A DNA stretch of 64,000 bases from Ptiloglossa arizonensis (lineage: Eukaryota; Arthropoda; Insecta; Hymenoptera; Colletidae), in contig NC_135058.1 of assembly GCF_051014685.1 (NCBI RefSeq), positions 9,214,811 to 9,278,810 on the forward strand, read 5' to 3'. Position 1 is the stretch's first letter. Each line of letters starts with the position of its first letter. The translations under genes were made by a program, and so were the position numbers. Of this stretch, positions 13,459 through 25,292 are shown one piece after another. A model generated the notes under the pieces. The model worked only from the letters and a program-made list of their open reading frames with translations, did no database searches and had not been told where the DNA came from.

Positions 13459-16189
13459 TTACCGATCTAGACATCGTGCGCGTTTAGCGAAACTAGATAA
13501 GTTAATAGGGGTGGGGAGGGAACGGGGACACCGGTGTACCTACGTAGGACATTTTTTACGTTGTTTCGAACCGTTTATTTTCACGGACGGTTGTTCGAGT
13601 CGCCCGATTCGTAGTTCGGTGTGACGGTGCGTATTCTCTGGCTTTCTTTTTTTTTTTTTTTTTACACAGAGATAATTACAAATATAGAAAACTGTTTGCA
13701 GTCGTTGTACCGTGTATATCCGCGAGTAAACCACGCCAAGTGCCACACGCATACCATCGCGATAAAACGTCGCGGATAGTCGAAGAAACGAAACATGTGA
13801 AACCTCTGGTTCTTCGCGAGACGTTCGCTCGTGAAGATCGTTGCTTGCACGCTAATGCGGTTAATTGCGCGTGTTTCGTTACTCGAGTGATTTACGATAA
13901 CAAACGCAGACGGACCCGTGCGTACCTTGCTGGTTGAAACTTTTCTTCTCGTTTCGGGAATCACCGTTCAAGCTCGCGGAGTTCTTACGTTCGGATCGAA
14001 AATAGTCTGGACGTTAACGTTAAAGCGACCCGGGTTCCACCGCTGCTCTGATCCGAATGCAAAGTTTGTTCAAAGTGTTTGCTCTACCGATATGAATTTT
14101 TCGGAGTGCGCGAATCTACAACGTTCGCGTGAACGGAGACGAGTTCTTACACAAGGTGATCAGAGTCAAGTTGTACAACTGTTTTCTAAGGAATTCTTCA
14201 TATTTCTTGTTTTTTTTTTTTTGTATGTGATTAAACGAATCAGGAGGAGGATTCATTTTTCGGTGTGCACGACGAATTTTCGGGGGGTGACATTCTCTTA
14301 AACGGAAAATTTTTCATTATTTGGATGATTTTTATTAAATTGAGTAAGATTTAGTTCAATCGTTCTTTTTTATTAGGCACAGTTAAAGAGTTATAGAGAA
14401 AAACTGTGTTTCGGAGAATTTTGGTAAACGTTAACAATGATATCCATAGACCTCTAAACACTTATTATCTTCTTTGCAAATACTCTACCGAATTAATAGG
14501 TTCCATAAGAAATGGAGTTATCAAGTTCATTGTTTCATTTTTCCAAAAAATAATAATAATAGTAGTACTAATATAATAAAATAATAATAATAGTACTACT
14601 GTTTAACGAACATATGTAAAGTTTCATCTAAATACATATACAATCGTTCAAAGTTGAAGTGTCACAGTATTCATTTTACAATGGGAAAAAAGCGACAAAA
14701 CTTATCCAACAACCAAGTATTTGATAACTTTCATGTAGAAATCGATGCACAGGTAAATAGCTCGGGTTCGTATCCTCGTAATTCTATAACCCCAAAAAAA
14801 AAAAAAAAAATAGTAATAATATTCCTCAATTCGATACGAACTATCCAAACGAAAACTTTGCATCTTCGAGAAAATCACCCCAGTCGTTCCCTCGAAACGA
14901 AATTTCCTGCACGGTAAAACATCAATCTCGTTGTTCAATTCAAAAGAAAAAATTACATCCGTATCTCTATCAATTTCATAAAAAAAAAACTAACCTTTTC
15001 CACGAGTCACCTTTCACATTCAACGAGGTGTTCGTAAGACGTTACGCAAAATGTGCTAACGCTGGTTTCGTGGCCACGTGGCTCGTTTAACATTTTAACC
15101 ACGGCTCCCGGTACGCAACCCGAACGAACAACAATACGTTTACGTGTAAATAATAATACGTAAGAACGCCGAGGGCCGATCTGAATATCGCGTTCGCTTC
15201 TATGCTCGTCTATCTACGCGTTTCCCGGAATCGCGCGTTATCGCGTACATTAGCGTGGAACCGGCAAAAAAGCTTTTTACTTCCACTGTATGCAACGTTT
15301 CATGTCCTATCGGTTTTTATCTTGAACATTAATCTCCGCTGCACAGACATTTGTTCTAAAGTAAATATATCGATAACACGTCGTATTTTAACCGTTCCCC
15401 AGCTACAATAAACAACGGGATCGTTGAATTTTCATAGCAAACAAAATCGCAGATAACGAGCCCCGCCTCCGAGCAGACGAACGTCAAACAACGTTAACAA
15501 AAACCGCGCTATGTGTATATATATATATATATTTATATATATCTACACGTATACCAGGGCCCCCGATATCGGACGGTCCGATCTTGCGCAAAAATACCAA
15601 GTGCTGCGCGTTTATTATTCGATATTTACGGAGAATCGACGCGGTGCACCTTTTGCTGCGCAGGAAAAAAAATAATAATAATAATAATAATACCGAAATC
15701 CGCGACGCGACGACGCGTTCTCGTTCCGCGATCTCGTCGACTGGAAATTTTCCACGCTTCCTGCGTGTGTATATATATATATATATACATATCGAGTCGA
15801 TTCGTCGCGCGAGAAAAGGGAATAAAAAAAAAGAAGAAAAAAAAATTGTTACCACGGCTACGAAGAAACGCGCTAAATATTTCCTTTCGATATCCTACGT
15901 TAAATATTAAACGGCGCGCAATCGAATTATCTTATCTTGGGACTGCGACGGCGTACCACCGAGGCGTTTTTGATCCACGCGAACGCAAACAGCCGGTAGT
16001 TACTTAGCCTTCGTTCAATTTGGATTTGTTTGGAGAACTGGCTTCGAGCCTCGGAACTCGCCAAACCCGGTAGATACCGAAGGACAAGGTAAACCTTAAT
16101 AATTACGCGTGATCTACGGTTTTCATTGAAACCCTGGGAATCGAGACTCGAATTGAAAGAACGTAGTCGGATGGAGGGACGGATGGATA

Positions 16190-17110
16190 ATGGTTGGGGG
16201 GTGAGAAGGATCGTGGGTTTGAGTGTCAAGATTTCGGGGAATGGTTTCTGGGTATATTCTATGGACAGTGGAATACGTTGGTTCTACACTTTAGATGTGC
16301 ATATGTAATTTTGGTATTTTGTTGTGATGTAATCGGTGGAGAGGGTGGAAAATATAGGGGGTGAAAATGGTACAAAATTTTGGTATTTTGTTGTGATGCA
16401 GTCGATGGAATGAAATTAAGGAAGAAAAAATAATTGGGGGTGAGAAGGATCGCGGGTTTGAGAGTCAAGATTTCAGGGGATGGTTTTTGGGTATATTCTG
16501 GACAGTGGAATACGTTTGTTCTACACTTTAGATGTGCATACGTAATTTTGGTATTTTGTTGTGATGTAATCGGTGGAGAGGGTGGAAAATATAGGGGGTG
16601 AAAATGGTATATAATTTTGGTATTTTGTTGTGATGCAATCGATGGAATGAAATTAAGGAAGAAAAAATAGTTAGGGGTGAGAAGGATCGTGGGTTTGAGT
16701 GTCAAGATTCAAGAATGGTTTCTGAATATATTTTGGACAGTATAATATACGTTAATTCGACACTTTATAGTGCATCGTCGGTGACAAGTAATTTTAGTAT
16801 TTTGTTTATAATGTAAACGGTGGAGAGGATGAAAATGATACATAATTTTGGTATTTTGTTGTGATGCAATCGATGGAATGAAATGAAGGAATAAAACATA
16901 GTTAGGGGTGAGAAGGATCGTGAGCTCGTGTGTCAAGATTTCAGGGATGGTTTCTAGGTATATAATATTTATTATAGATATTATATATAGGTATTAGTAT
17001 TTTCTGTTTCTAGGTATATAATAAGTCAATTTTACATTTTATAGTGCATCGTCGGTGATACATAATTTTAGTATTTTGTTTATAATGTAATCGGTGGAAA
17101 GAATGGAAAA
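16190..17110. repeat. tandem array, ~231-239 bp unit, about 4 copies
   Basis: GTGAGAAGGATCG starts at 16201, 16440, 16677 and 16908. Each unit itself contains two related halves, with AATTTTGGTATTTTGTTGTG twice, one followed by ATGTAATCGGTGGAGAGGGT and one by ATGCAATCGATGGAATGAAA. The minus-strand frame stays open across the copies but shows no protein family, so it is read as repeat. Confidence 0.9.
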
Positions 17111-17200
17111 TGTATAAACACGATGAAAACGATGGCACTCTTGGGGGTTAAAATTTTACGGATTAAAAATATTGATTCTAAGCTTCACGATGTGTCACCG
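17085..17200. repeat. segment duplicated near 18415-18510
   Basis: ATGTAATCGGTGGAAAGAAT, GGCACTCTTGGGGGTTAAAA and GATTCTAAGCTTCACGATG at 17085-17195 line up with GTAATCGATAGAAGGGAT, GGCATTCTTGACAGTTAAGA and AACTCTGAACTTCGTGATA at 18410-18506. The two arrays of this intron therefore derive from one ancestral sequence. Confidence 0.6.
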
Positions 17201-18099
17201 ATGATACATGATACGTATTTCTTTTATTATGATAAAAAGAATAATTTATTGTACGTCTCGTTTAAACTGTCGCTAAATATTTACTCGTGTACACTTTATC
17301 GACATTATTCGCGCAATAAAAAGGGAAAATCCCGTTAAAACGATCGATTTACTTTCGTATCGAGAACTCATTTTTTAAACCTCGTTTTGGAAGCGATGAA
17401 AGTGTCAAGAGTGCTGGACAAATATTAATCGTAGGTTTTGAATTTTTTACTGGAAAAAAAAAAGGTAATATTTAATTTGAGCAATAACGACCATATTTAC
17501 CGGTAAATAATATCGCGTCGCGTAACTTATTTTACGCAATAATTATACGTTTGTGTTTACTTTGCAAATCAGCGTTAACTTTACGCGATACGTATACAAA
17601 TTTCTGCGTGCGTGTTCTCTATATTCCTAATTATATTTTTATTTATTTTTCCAATCTTAGAATTTCTCTTTGGAGAAGAATCTTTGCGATAAAATGTAAT
17701 AATTCACCGCAGTGTAGGTTTCAAGGTTTAGATGTATCAAGGACAGTCTGTGCGTACAGTTATCGAGGTAGGTGTTCCAACAATTGTGAAAAAGTAAGTA
17801 AACGAGTGAAATAAAACAATACTATTCAAGTATCGAGAGTTGAGTTATCGTCGATGGCAAATCGTAGATAACTTGGAGGCTCGATTCGTGTAAGCGGTTC
17901 TAGGAAGTGGTGAGGATAACTATGCGACAGCTAACGAGGCGGAAACCGCAACAAATTGTCGAGGCACCATTACGTGTACCTTGCTACGTTCCTTCCAACG
18001 AGTATACCTTTTTTGGTAATTAAAATTAACCCATCCAGTGTCCCATAATAAGCCACCAATGTTCCACGATAATGGTAGAAAAAGACTGCAACGTTCCAT

Positions 18100-18440
18100 A
18101 CGTGTTCATTGTTTCTCTATGATATTTTACAAGGAATAAAATAGTCTTGTATATTTTTGATACACGATTCTATCGACGTAACGTAATCAGTAGAAGGGAT
18201 GGAAAAAGTACAAAAAGTGTTTATTGTTTCTTTATGATATTTTATAACGAATCAAATAGTCTTGTATATTTTTGATACACGATTCTATCGACGTAACGTA
18301 ATCGGTAGAAGGGATGGAAAAAGTACAAAAAGTGTTTATTGTTTCTCTATGATATTTTATAACGCATCAAATAGTTTTGTATATTTTTGATACACAATTC
18401 TATCGACGTAACGTAATCGATAGAAGGGATGGAAAATGTA
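18100..18440. repeat. tandem array, 115-bp unit, 3 copies
   Basis: GTGTT(C/T)ATTGTTTCT starts at 18102, 18217 and 18332. Units share TATTTTTGATACAC, TTCTATCGACGTAACGTAAT and GTAGAAGGGATGGAAAAAGT. High identity between copies suggests recent expansion. Its final block resembles the unit of the 16.2-17.1 kb array. Confidence 0.9.
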
Positions 18441-18984
18441 AAATGGTTGGCATTCTTGACAGTTAAGATTCTACAGATTTGAAACGTTAACTCTGAACTT
18501 CGTGATACAAAGTCGATCCTCGTTCAACTTACACCTACTAAATTTCCATCGTAAACGATCGTCTCAAATGGGAATAAACTTTGAAATGTGATAATTATTC
18601 ACCGTTTTTTTTGTTCTTTGGCAAAGTATTCTCGACAAAAACGATCGAACTCGTAGCGATCAACGATCCTAAGGTTTGAAATCGGTATCTCGGGAACCAT
18701 CTTGGAAAGAGAATTCTACACCCAAATGGGTTAAGCATTCGAGGGGGCTGGTAAGATCCTAGCGCTAACAAGTCTTCGACGCCGGACCACGGGTCACTTT
18801 AACCGTTAGTCACTGCCAGCTAATTTCCAAGAATCCCGTGACTATGCTCAAAAGGGCAAAATTAACAGGCTCTCTTCCACCAAAGCAACACCGTTAAGTT
18901 GCTCACTCCCACGAAGAAACCACAGGTTCAGTCGATCACTACGCCGGTCTTTGTAAAAAAACAACACGTCCGAGGGATCTTGTG

Positions 18985-19001
18985 TTAACACTAAACGTAC
19001 C
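18985..19001 (+). repeat. left TTAA and 13-bp terminal inverted repeat
   Basis: TTAA followed by CACTAAACGTACC. Its partner at 20232-20248 reads the same on the opposite strand with one mismatch (CATTAAACGTACC). Confidence 0.85.
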
Positions 19002-19235
19002 AAGCGGGGTCAAATGACCCCTTTTGAAAATTTACTTTAAATTCGTACATTTATTGTAATTTCTGTCGGTCATTTGACTTTCTGTAAATTCTTATATCAT
19101 CCGATTATTCAATTTCCCACTTTCCGTTTTTCTCGTAGCTTATTTTTTACCGACAAAAATTCTTCACCTACCTTACGTACCACGGGGTGTCATTTGACCC
19201 CGTACGAAGTTTACGTATTTTTTAGCAGTTTTCCA

Positions 19236-20059
19236 ACTGGAACCTTAGTTCTAAATTCATACTTAAGACGCGATGAAACCAGACTGACGTCAATACCGCT
19301 CAGCGAATTTGTTGCGATGAAATTAGTCGAACCTTTCACCAACTGTAGAAGAAATATTACAACCGATAATTTTTTTACGACTTCATCTTTGGCTGGAAAA
19401 TTATTGGCGAAAAGGACAACGTTAGTGGGAACAATGCGTGCGAACAGGAGGGAATTGTCCGCACTTGCAAAAACAACGAAAGATAATTCGAAACTTCTTT
19501 CAACAATGACATACAAATCAAACGACTGTACGCTAACGATTTATAAATCAAAACCAAGAAAAAAAGTAGCGATATCGAGTACCAAACGTAAAACCGTAAA
19601 AATCAAGAACAATAGAAAGAAGACACCCGAAACGATCAGTTACTATAATAAAACCAAATTTGACGTCGATATAGTTGACCAAATGGCGCGAAAGTATAGC
19701 GTCAAATCGAGTGCAATAGATGAGCTGTACAGGTATTTTTCAATATTTTGTATCTGGCTAGAATCAATTCGTGGATACTCTATCAGGAAACAACTGGGTT
19801 GAAGCTATCGAGGCAATCTTTCCTGTTACAATTAGCAGACGAGCTTGTTACAGAGTACCTCGAATTTTGTGAAGAAGAAAAGGAAAATGAACGAGAAGGA
19901 GTATCGAGCAGCTCCAATAATAATTCTCAATCCAGGAAAAAATGTCAAATAAGATTGTGGGCGGGCGATAAAACAACACGAACTTGCATAATTTGTAAAA
20001 AATTTGTTCGCGGGAAATGTACGAAGGAGAAACCCATCCTATGTAAAAAATGTAATTAG
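19236..20059 (+). pseudogene. piggyBac transposase remnant (DDE_Tnp_1_7), truncated and frameshifted
   Basis: From about 19236 the frame reads a typical piggyBac-like sequence: RRDETRLTSIPLSEFVAMKL, then RRNITTDNFFTTSSLAGKLL (the D in TTDN at 19365 corresponds to the second catalytic Asp), CTLTIYKSKPRKKVAI, and FDVDIVDQMARKYSVK (third Asp and the conserved DQM). The frame is then broken near 19746-19750 and continues in another frame with ARINSWILYQETTG and a Cys-rich tail (CQIRLWAG, TCIICKKFVRGKC, ILCKKC), the usual C-terminal zinc-binding domain, stopping at 20059. The first catalytic Asp and everything N-terminal are absent. It cannot encode an active transposase. Confidence 0.88.
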
Positions 20060-20231
20060 TCGATTGTTTCGTTTATAACGATAAAAATATGTGTTTCATT
20101 TTATACGAAATCAGAAACGATGTTGCAAATTATTTCCTTTAATAAATAAAGAATCTTTTACGAAAAATCTACATTTATTTCATAAGCGGTCAAATGACCC
20201 CCTATGGTAAGATTAGGTATAGAAAAATGCC

Positions 20232-20248
20232 GGTACGTTTAATGTTAA
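20232..20248 (-). repeat. right 13-bp terminal inverted repeat and TTAA
   Basis: GGTACGTTTAATG followed by TTAA; complement of the left end with one mismatch. Confidence 0.85.
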
Positions 20249-20348
20249 TGCCGTGAACAATTTCACGCATCGTGTTTCGTCACGACGAACGTCATCAAAA
20301 CGTTCGAACGCTCATCGAGAACGTGCAACATTGCAAACACGTTTAAAC

Positions 20349-20380
20349 ATTGGATCGTCCGGAAAGTAACGTCGGTTTTT
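20349..20380 (+). mobile_element. possible mariner terminal-repeat remnant
   Basis: TTGGATCGTCCGGAAAGTAA followed by CGTCGGTTTTT resembles the TTGGGTTGTCCGGAAAGT-type end of insect mariner elements. No matching second end was located and the start lacks a clean TA, so this is a scrap at best. It sits about 100 bp right of the piggyBac relic. Confidence 0.35.
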
Positions 20381-22576
20381 GACCGTGCTAAGATAAACAG
20401 TTTCGAATAGATCGTGCGTCATTGTTTACGATAAAATCGTTTTATCGGAGTGTGCTATTCTGTGTTTACAAAACACTTGACTCCTGTCGGAAGTTCAAAG
20501 TTAACGCAGATCGAGGCACCGTACGCGAAACGCGATACTTTTTCTTTAATAATTTTCATACGTTGTTCTTACGCCGCGTTGAACAAGCGGGAAAAAAATT
20601 GAAGATCTTGGTGCAACAAATTTTTTACACGTCTTTTATTTCTCCACTATTCGACTGCGTTGAATTATCCTTTCGGGTAACTGCGAAATTGTAAATATGG
20701 TCAAGAAACGATATCGTACGATTTGTACGTAACTTTTTCCAATAATGGTTTAAAATTCGTTCTTTTTAGTAACTCGGGTGCACGGTGAAATATTTTTCAA
20801 CTCACCGTAAAGGATTAAAACAACGCGGATATTTCATCTCGCAATTAAATATCCGATTGATCTGTTTTTTTTTTTTCAGTTCTGGTCGTTCTGTATTGTT
20901 TTACATGGTTCGCGTTTGTGTTTCAAAGAGCTGAAGCTTCCGGAATGTTGAAAAAAGATCACAGAAAACGATGTATATCGTGTAATCGATCGAATACTGC
21001 AAATCGAATCGCGTTCACATCCGCGAGAAATGAAAATAACGCGATCGGTTCGACGTAAAATTTCTCCGGTTTCGTGCGCATAAGTTAAAGTATTCAGTGT
21101 TAATTTTTTATCACGATTACTCTGAAACGTTAAACACGATCGACTTGGATACGTTGTCCGCACGTAGAAGAATAGCTGACCATAGTTTTATTTTCAATTT
21201 CATGAATAATTGCGTGAAATATACATACGCAAATCAATCTCTACGTACCAGAACGTGTACTTGAATCTAGAGTAGGTTTGCACGTAAATTCAAATCTACG
21301 TACGGATTAATGAATCTAATCGATCGTGTTATTAACGATTCTAGCACTCTGCAATTGTATAAATTTTTTCTCTCGATCTTTACATATCTTTAAAAACAAA
21401 TTGCGTAAGATTATCCATTATTATTATTCCGTTTCGTATAACGCGTCTATGTACATTTCCTTTTTATATTCAGTATACTAGGTTGTTGTTCTGTCGTTCG
21501 ATAAAACTTATTGAACAGTATAATACCAGTATAATAACAGTATAATATCGTTTGATAACGACAAAATTTATCGTACGACCTATTAAGTACAATTTCTACG
21601 TCCCTTCTTTCCATTTTGTGTATACATTTCATCCAAAGAGTTTCGATCCGTTTACAAACGAATAATAAAAAATAAACATCCGATTTTTTAATTACAGTCG
21701 TCTCGTATCGTTTCAAATGCTTCGCGACCGTGTCTCGAAGAGTGACGAAGCTTCGAGATGAAAATTACAGCCAGGAAGAATATTGTGGAAAACAATGGAA
21801 ATTACACGGTCGATCGATTATTGCAAATTGATTCGTATTTACATCCACGAGACGAACATTACTCTTCGTACGATATTAGACAATTTGGCCAGCAATACTC
21901 GTAAATAAATCCCCGTTGCCTCGATATTCAGTCACTCGGTTGTGTATTATTAAGTCTCCGAAGAAGTTCTGTTTTTAGGCGCGCGCGATGTTTGATCTGC
22001 TCGTAATAGACTAGAGAATCTACACCGGGTTTGTTGTTGCCTCTGATTTATAGCTCCGCAACGCGGACCGTAAAATAGAGTGATTTCTTAAGAGATGAAA
22101 TATTTCATCGCGGACAGTCGCGGAGCGAAGATGTTCGCCGACAAAACGCTCTTGCGACACTGTATACTTTACGAGTATCAAATGGACGATAAGAAGCCAA
22201 CTGTTGCCAAAAGTTTGCGCGAATTGTCCGAGAAGAATTATATCCGATCGGTTATTTCGAGCCGCGGGATGATTTATACTCGAGGCTTCGAAATTGACGA
22301 GAGTAGACGCGAACGTTATCGATAACTTTATCAAACCATTTCACGGGTAACGTAAACAGTACAAGATCTTGAAGAGTTGTAACAATATATATTAAAAAAA
22401 AAAATAAAAAGAAAAAAAAGAGACATTGCAGCTCGTAATATCGTGACGAATAAACAGAGAACTATGCGAACGCGTGAGACCATTGCTGATATACGTCGTA
22501 TCGTAGAGTATGGTTAAGAATGGAGGTCACTTGGACGTCCATCGTGAAGTAACACTTCAACGAACGATGATATCTC

Positions 22577-22620
<44 letters not shown>

Positions 22621-23960
22621 AGAAACAATCGGTACCAGTGTTTCTTCGAACTTTTTCGTTAGTTTCGAGACGCAAGTACAATACGTCTGCAAACTCCGCG
22701 ATAAGATTTACAATTCCGTGGTGTAGGGAGGTGAGTCACTCTCGAGGCTCGATCGCCTTAAATTACACGCATTGTTTGTTGCTCGGTTGAAAAATGTTTC
22801 GAACAAATGTCACGCGCTATTCAAGGGAAACGTACAACACGGTGCGGTAATCAGTTTTTTGCTATCTTGCTCTTTTATCGAGATACGATGATCGCCTTGA
22901 CTGGGGGTTTTTTTTCTTTTTTTTAATATATATATATATTTATAGAACACCTCAACATTTCGAAATCCAAAGAACGAAAGGTTTATCGCGAACAAACGGT
23001 TGTTAACGCAGAAGAATGGTACGTGTATCGTCGCGGTAATGCAATAACCACGGAAACACTTCACGTGCGTCACTCAGTCTTGTTAATCGATTACGCGTTT
23101 CCGTCTCGACGATCGATGGTATCGTGCGGGCATCGTTTGCTGTTAGAAATATCATTTTTACGAATATCTTGGTAATTATTAGCTACTGACCGGATAACGT
23201 CGTTTTTGAAATTCCGGAGCGTAGAGAGTGCATCGTTTAAAAGAATTCAAGGAGACACTCGTATCGCGATAAAAGAACGAGGTAAGAGCAAATTGATACC
23301 GCACTGTACGCGTTCTCCTTGATAGCCGGCGATTTTTGTCGGGAATATTTTTTTTTTTAAGAAAAAAACAACTTCAGCGCGATTCAAGGCGATTTAGGTG
23401 ACCCACTCTCTGGATTTTATCGGCGCGAAGTAAACCGATAGTTTGCAAAGTTTAAAATTCGAAGGAAACGTGCGATTAAGAGCGATGCATCTCGCGATGC
23501 ATCTCGAGATGCACTTCTGTTTAAAGATGGATCGACGTTATTTTCGTAAATGGAATTATCAGGTTTTTCTTTTTTAATAATAGAACTCGATGGAATAACG
23601 AGTACCGGACAATAAAAGTATCGAGATACGTCCATTCTAAATTTAACAGTTTACGAAATATCTAGTTTCTAGATCAGCATTGACGTCAATGATTTCCACT
23701 ATAGTTACTCGCCACGTGACGTGTAAATTCAAGGACAGCAATTCCAATGTTGCAACCCTTAAGCGTATACGGTTTTTTCGAAAGTCGCGAAATCAAATTG
23801 GGAAAATTAATTTACTCGTTTATAATGAGTAGATTCAGTCAGTTTGTAACAATAGAAACGTGTCATTATTGTTCGTTATTAACGTGAACTGTTAATTGCA
23901 GGATGGATTAAAAAATTCTTAAAATGCACAATTCCGTTGCATTCTGCTGCAGAGGGGGGG
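20381..23960 (-). other. intron DNA, mostly featureless
   Basis: AT-rich intron sequence. A GA run lies at 22590-22616, a T run at 22907-22924, and TCTCGCGATGCATCTCGAGA-type palindromic sequence at about 23489-23514. 20935-21045 and 21740-21850 are weakly similar to each other. No gene seen apart from the doubtful fragment at 22095. Confidence 0.5.
22095..22325 (+). pseudogene. possible fragment of mariner transposase N-terminus
   Basis: A 76-codon frame contains TLLRHCILYEYQMDD and a following helix-like AKSLRELSEK. This recalls the first helix-turn-helix of mariner transposases (RH-ILYEF...A..I...YG). The rest has no recognisable match. Similarity is short and this may be chance. It is too far from the terminal-like sequence at 20349 to belong to the same element. 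Confidence 0.22.
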
Positions 23961-23969
23961 GAAAAAAAA

Positions 23970-24600
23970 CTGAAACGTTCCGTTTAAATAAAAAAAATTT
24001 AACCTTCGTCTATCCGTGTCAACCGCAAAGTGTCTACCTCCAACATTTATACGAAAATAAAATCATAAATCACAGGTCGGGAGACACGATGTTCAAAATT
24101 CGAATCTGGTTTCGAATGGAAACCAAAATCTGTTGAAACTTTCACGGATCTCGTTGCGACAAAATTGATACAAACTTCCGGCTGACAATTGCTAAAATAT
24201 TTCCATAAAAATAGACTTTTCCAACAATGAATTAAGACATTTTGCAAGCTTTAGACCATGTTGCATTCAACGACTCGAAAACCGTTAATTTTAACATACC
24301 CTCGATCCTTTTATTTTTAAAATACCCCATTGCATCCTACTGGAAAAAAACTGAAACACTCCATATATAAAAAAAAAAAATAAAAATTTAACCTTCATCT
24401 ACCCACGTCAACCGCAAAGTGTCTACCTCCAACACTCACATGAAAATAAAATGATAAATCACAGACACGATGTTCAAAATTCGAGTCTGGTTTCAAACGG
24501 AAACCAAAATCTGTTGAAACTTCCACCGATCCCGTTGCTTCAAAATTGATACAGCTTTCCAACCGATAATTACCGAAATATTCCCATAGAAGTATACTAT
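23970..24600. repeat. diverged direct repeat, ~240 bp copies, ~380-389 bp apart
   Basis: The stretch starting AACCTTCGTCTATCCGTGTC (24001) recurs as AACCTTCATCTACCCACGTC (24390). Both continue with AACCGCAAAGTGTCTACCTC, GATGTTCAAAATTCGA, AACCAAAATCTGTTGAAACT and TTCCATA.A-type blocks. The second copy ends about 140 bp from the exon donor at 24741. Confidence 0.85.
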
Positions 24601-24741
24601 ACACCTAGCACACGAAGGGTATTCCCCGATAGTCGTGTAGAACGGACACGAGGGTACATTTGACAAGGTTTAGGCTTGGACCATGTTACGCGGAGTATAG
24701 TACACGCATACACACATATGTACGTATATACATGTACTCAC

Positions 24742-25292
24742 GGTTTGCCTCCAGGTACACCGACCGATCCCATGGGAGTCCTCATGGCCACGTGGGGGTC
24801 GTACAGTTGCTGAAGCGAAGGTGGTGCTCTAGGCGCTACGTAGCCGTTGTAGCCCATCATGTCGACGTGGGGATGCTGACCAGCTGGTCCCAGATGATGC
24901 GGTGGGGGTCCTGGTGGATAGTGAGGTGGATAGGCGCTCGGTACACCAGGAGGTGGCGGTCCCTGAAGTAGCTTGGCCGATCCTGATGGCTTCAGACCCG
25001 ATCCACCGAGCGCGGAACCCGAAGTCGGCGTCAGGGGCTTCGAGATCGGTGTCGTGGGTTTCTCCCGTTCCTCCATCTTCTTCGCTGACGGTGTGCTAGC
25101 GTTGCTGCTGGTTCCACTCCTGGGCGAGTGAGGTGGCACGTCCTTCTTCGTCTGAACGCCTGTGCCCATCGCTGGTACCACCTTGTCCAGACCGTTTTCT
25201 CGGGGCGACGATGTGCCATTCACCACAGGGCTGGTTGGTCCCTCGCTGGCATCGTCCACGACTAGATCCTGATCGCTTTTCTCACCGTCGCT
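24742..25292 (-). CDS. gro: groucho exon: SP (Ser/Pro-rich) domain
   Basis: One hundred and eighty-three codons plus two nucleotides. It starts SDGEKSDQDLVVDDASEGP, the conserved acidic CK2-site block. It continues with Ser/Pro/Thr-rich sequence (SPRENG, HSPRSGTSSNASTPS, TPISKPLTPTSGS), then a Pro/His-rich part (PPHYPPGPPPHHLGP), and ends VGVPGG-K before the propeller. In the family this SP domain is the target of MAPK and HIPK2 phosphorylation that weakens repression. The acceptor is TTTGCAG and the donor GTGAGT. The final CC joins T of the next exon to give Pro (GGKPAYSFHV). The sequence is less conserved than the flanking exons, as usual for this domain. Confidence 0.95.

Larger units (their letters stand above)
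18985..20248 (+). mobile_element. piggyBac-like element, internally deleted (1.26 kb)
   Basis: Both ends abut TTAA (18985-18988 and 20245-20248), the hallmark target duplication of piggyBac transposons. Terminal inverted repeats are CACTAAACGTACC (18989-19001) and its complement at 20232-20244, 12 of 13 identical. A palindrome-like GGGGTCAAATGACCCC lies just inside the left end (19006-19021). Related copies occur at 19068-19078, 19189-19201 and near the right end (20189-20202). The interior holds the C-terminal half of a piggyBac transposase on the plus strand. Complete elements are usually about 2-2.5 kb, so roughly half is missing. It lies in the 11.4-kb groucho intron, in the orientation opposite to the gene. 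Confidence 0.9.

Noticed and set aside
16259..16936. Minus-strand repeated frames with Phe/Pro-rich and SQQNTKI-type repeats
   Set aside because: They arise from the ~237-bp tandem array; units differ by indels and no family is recognisable.
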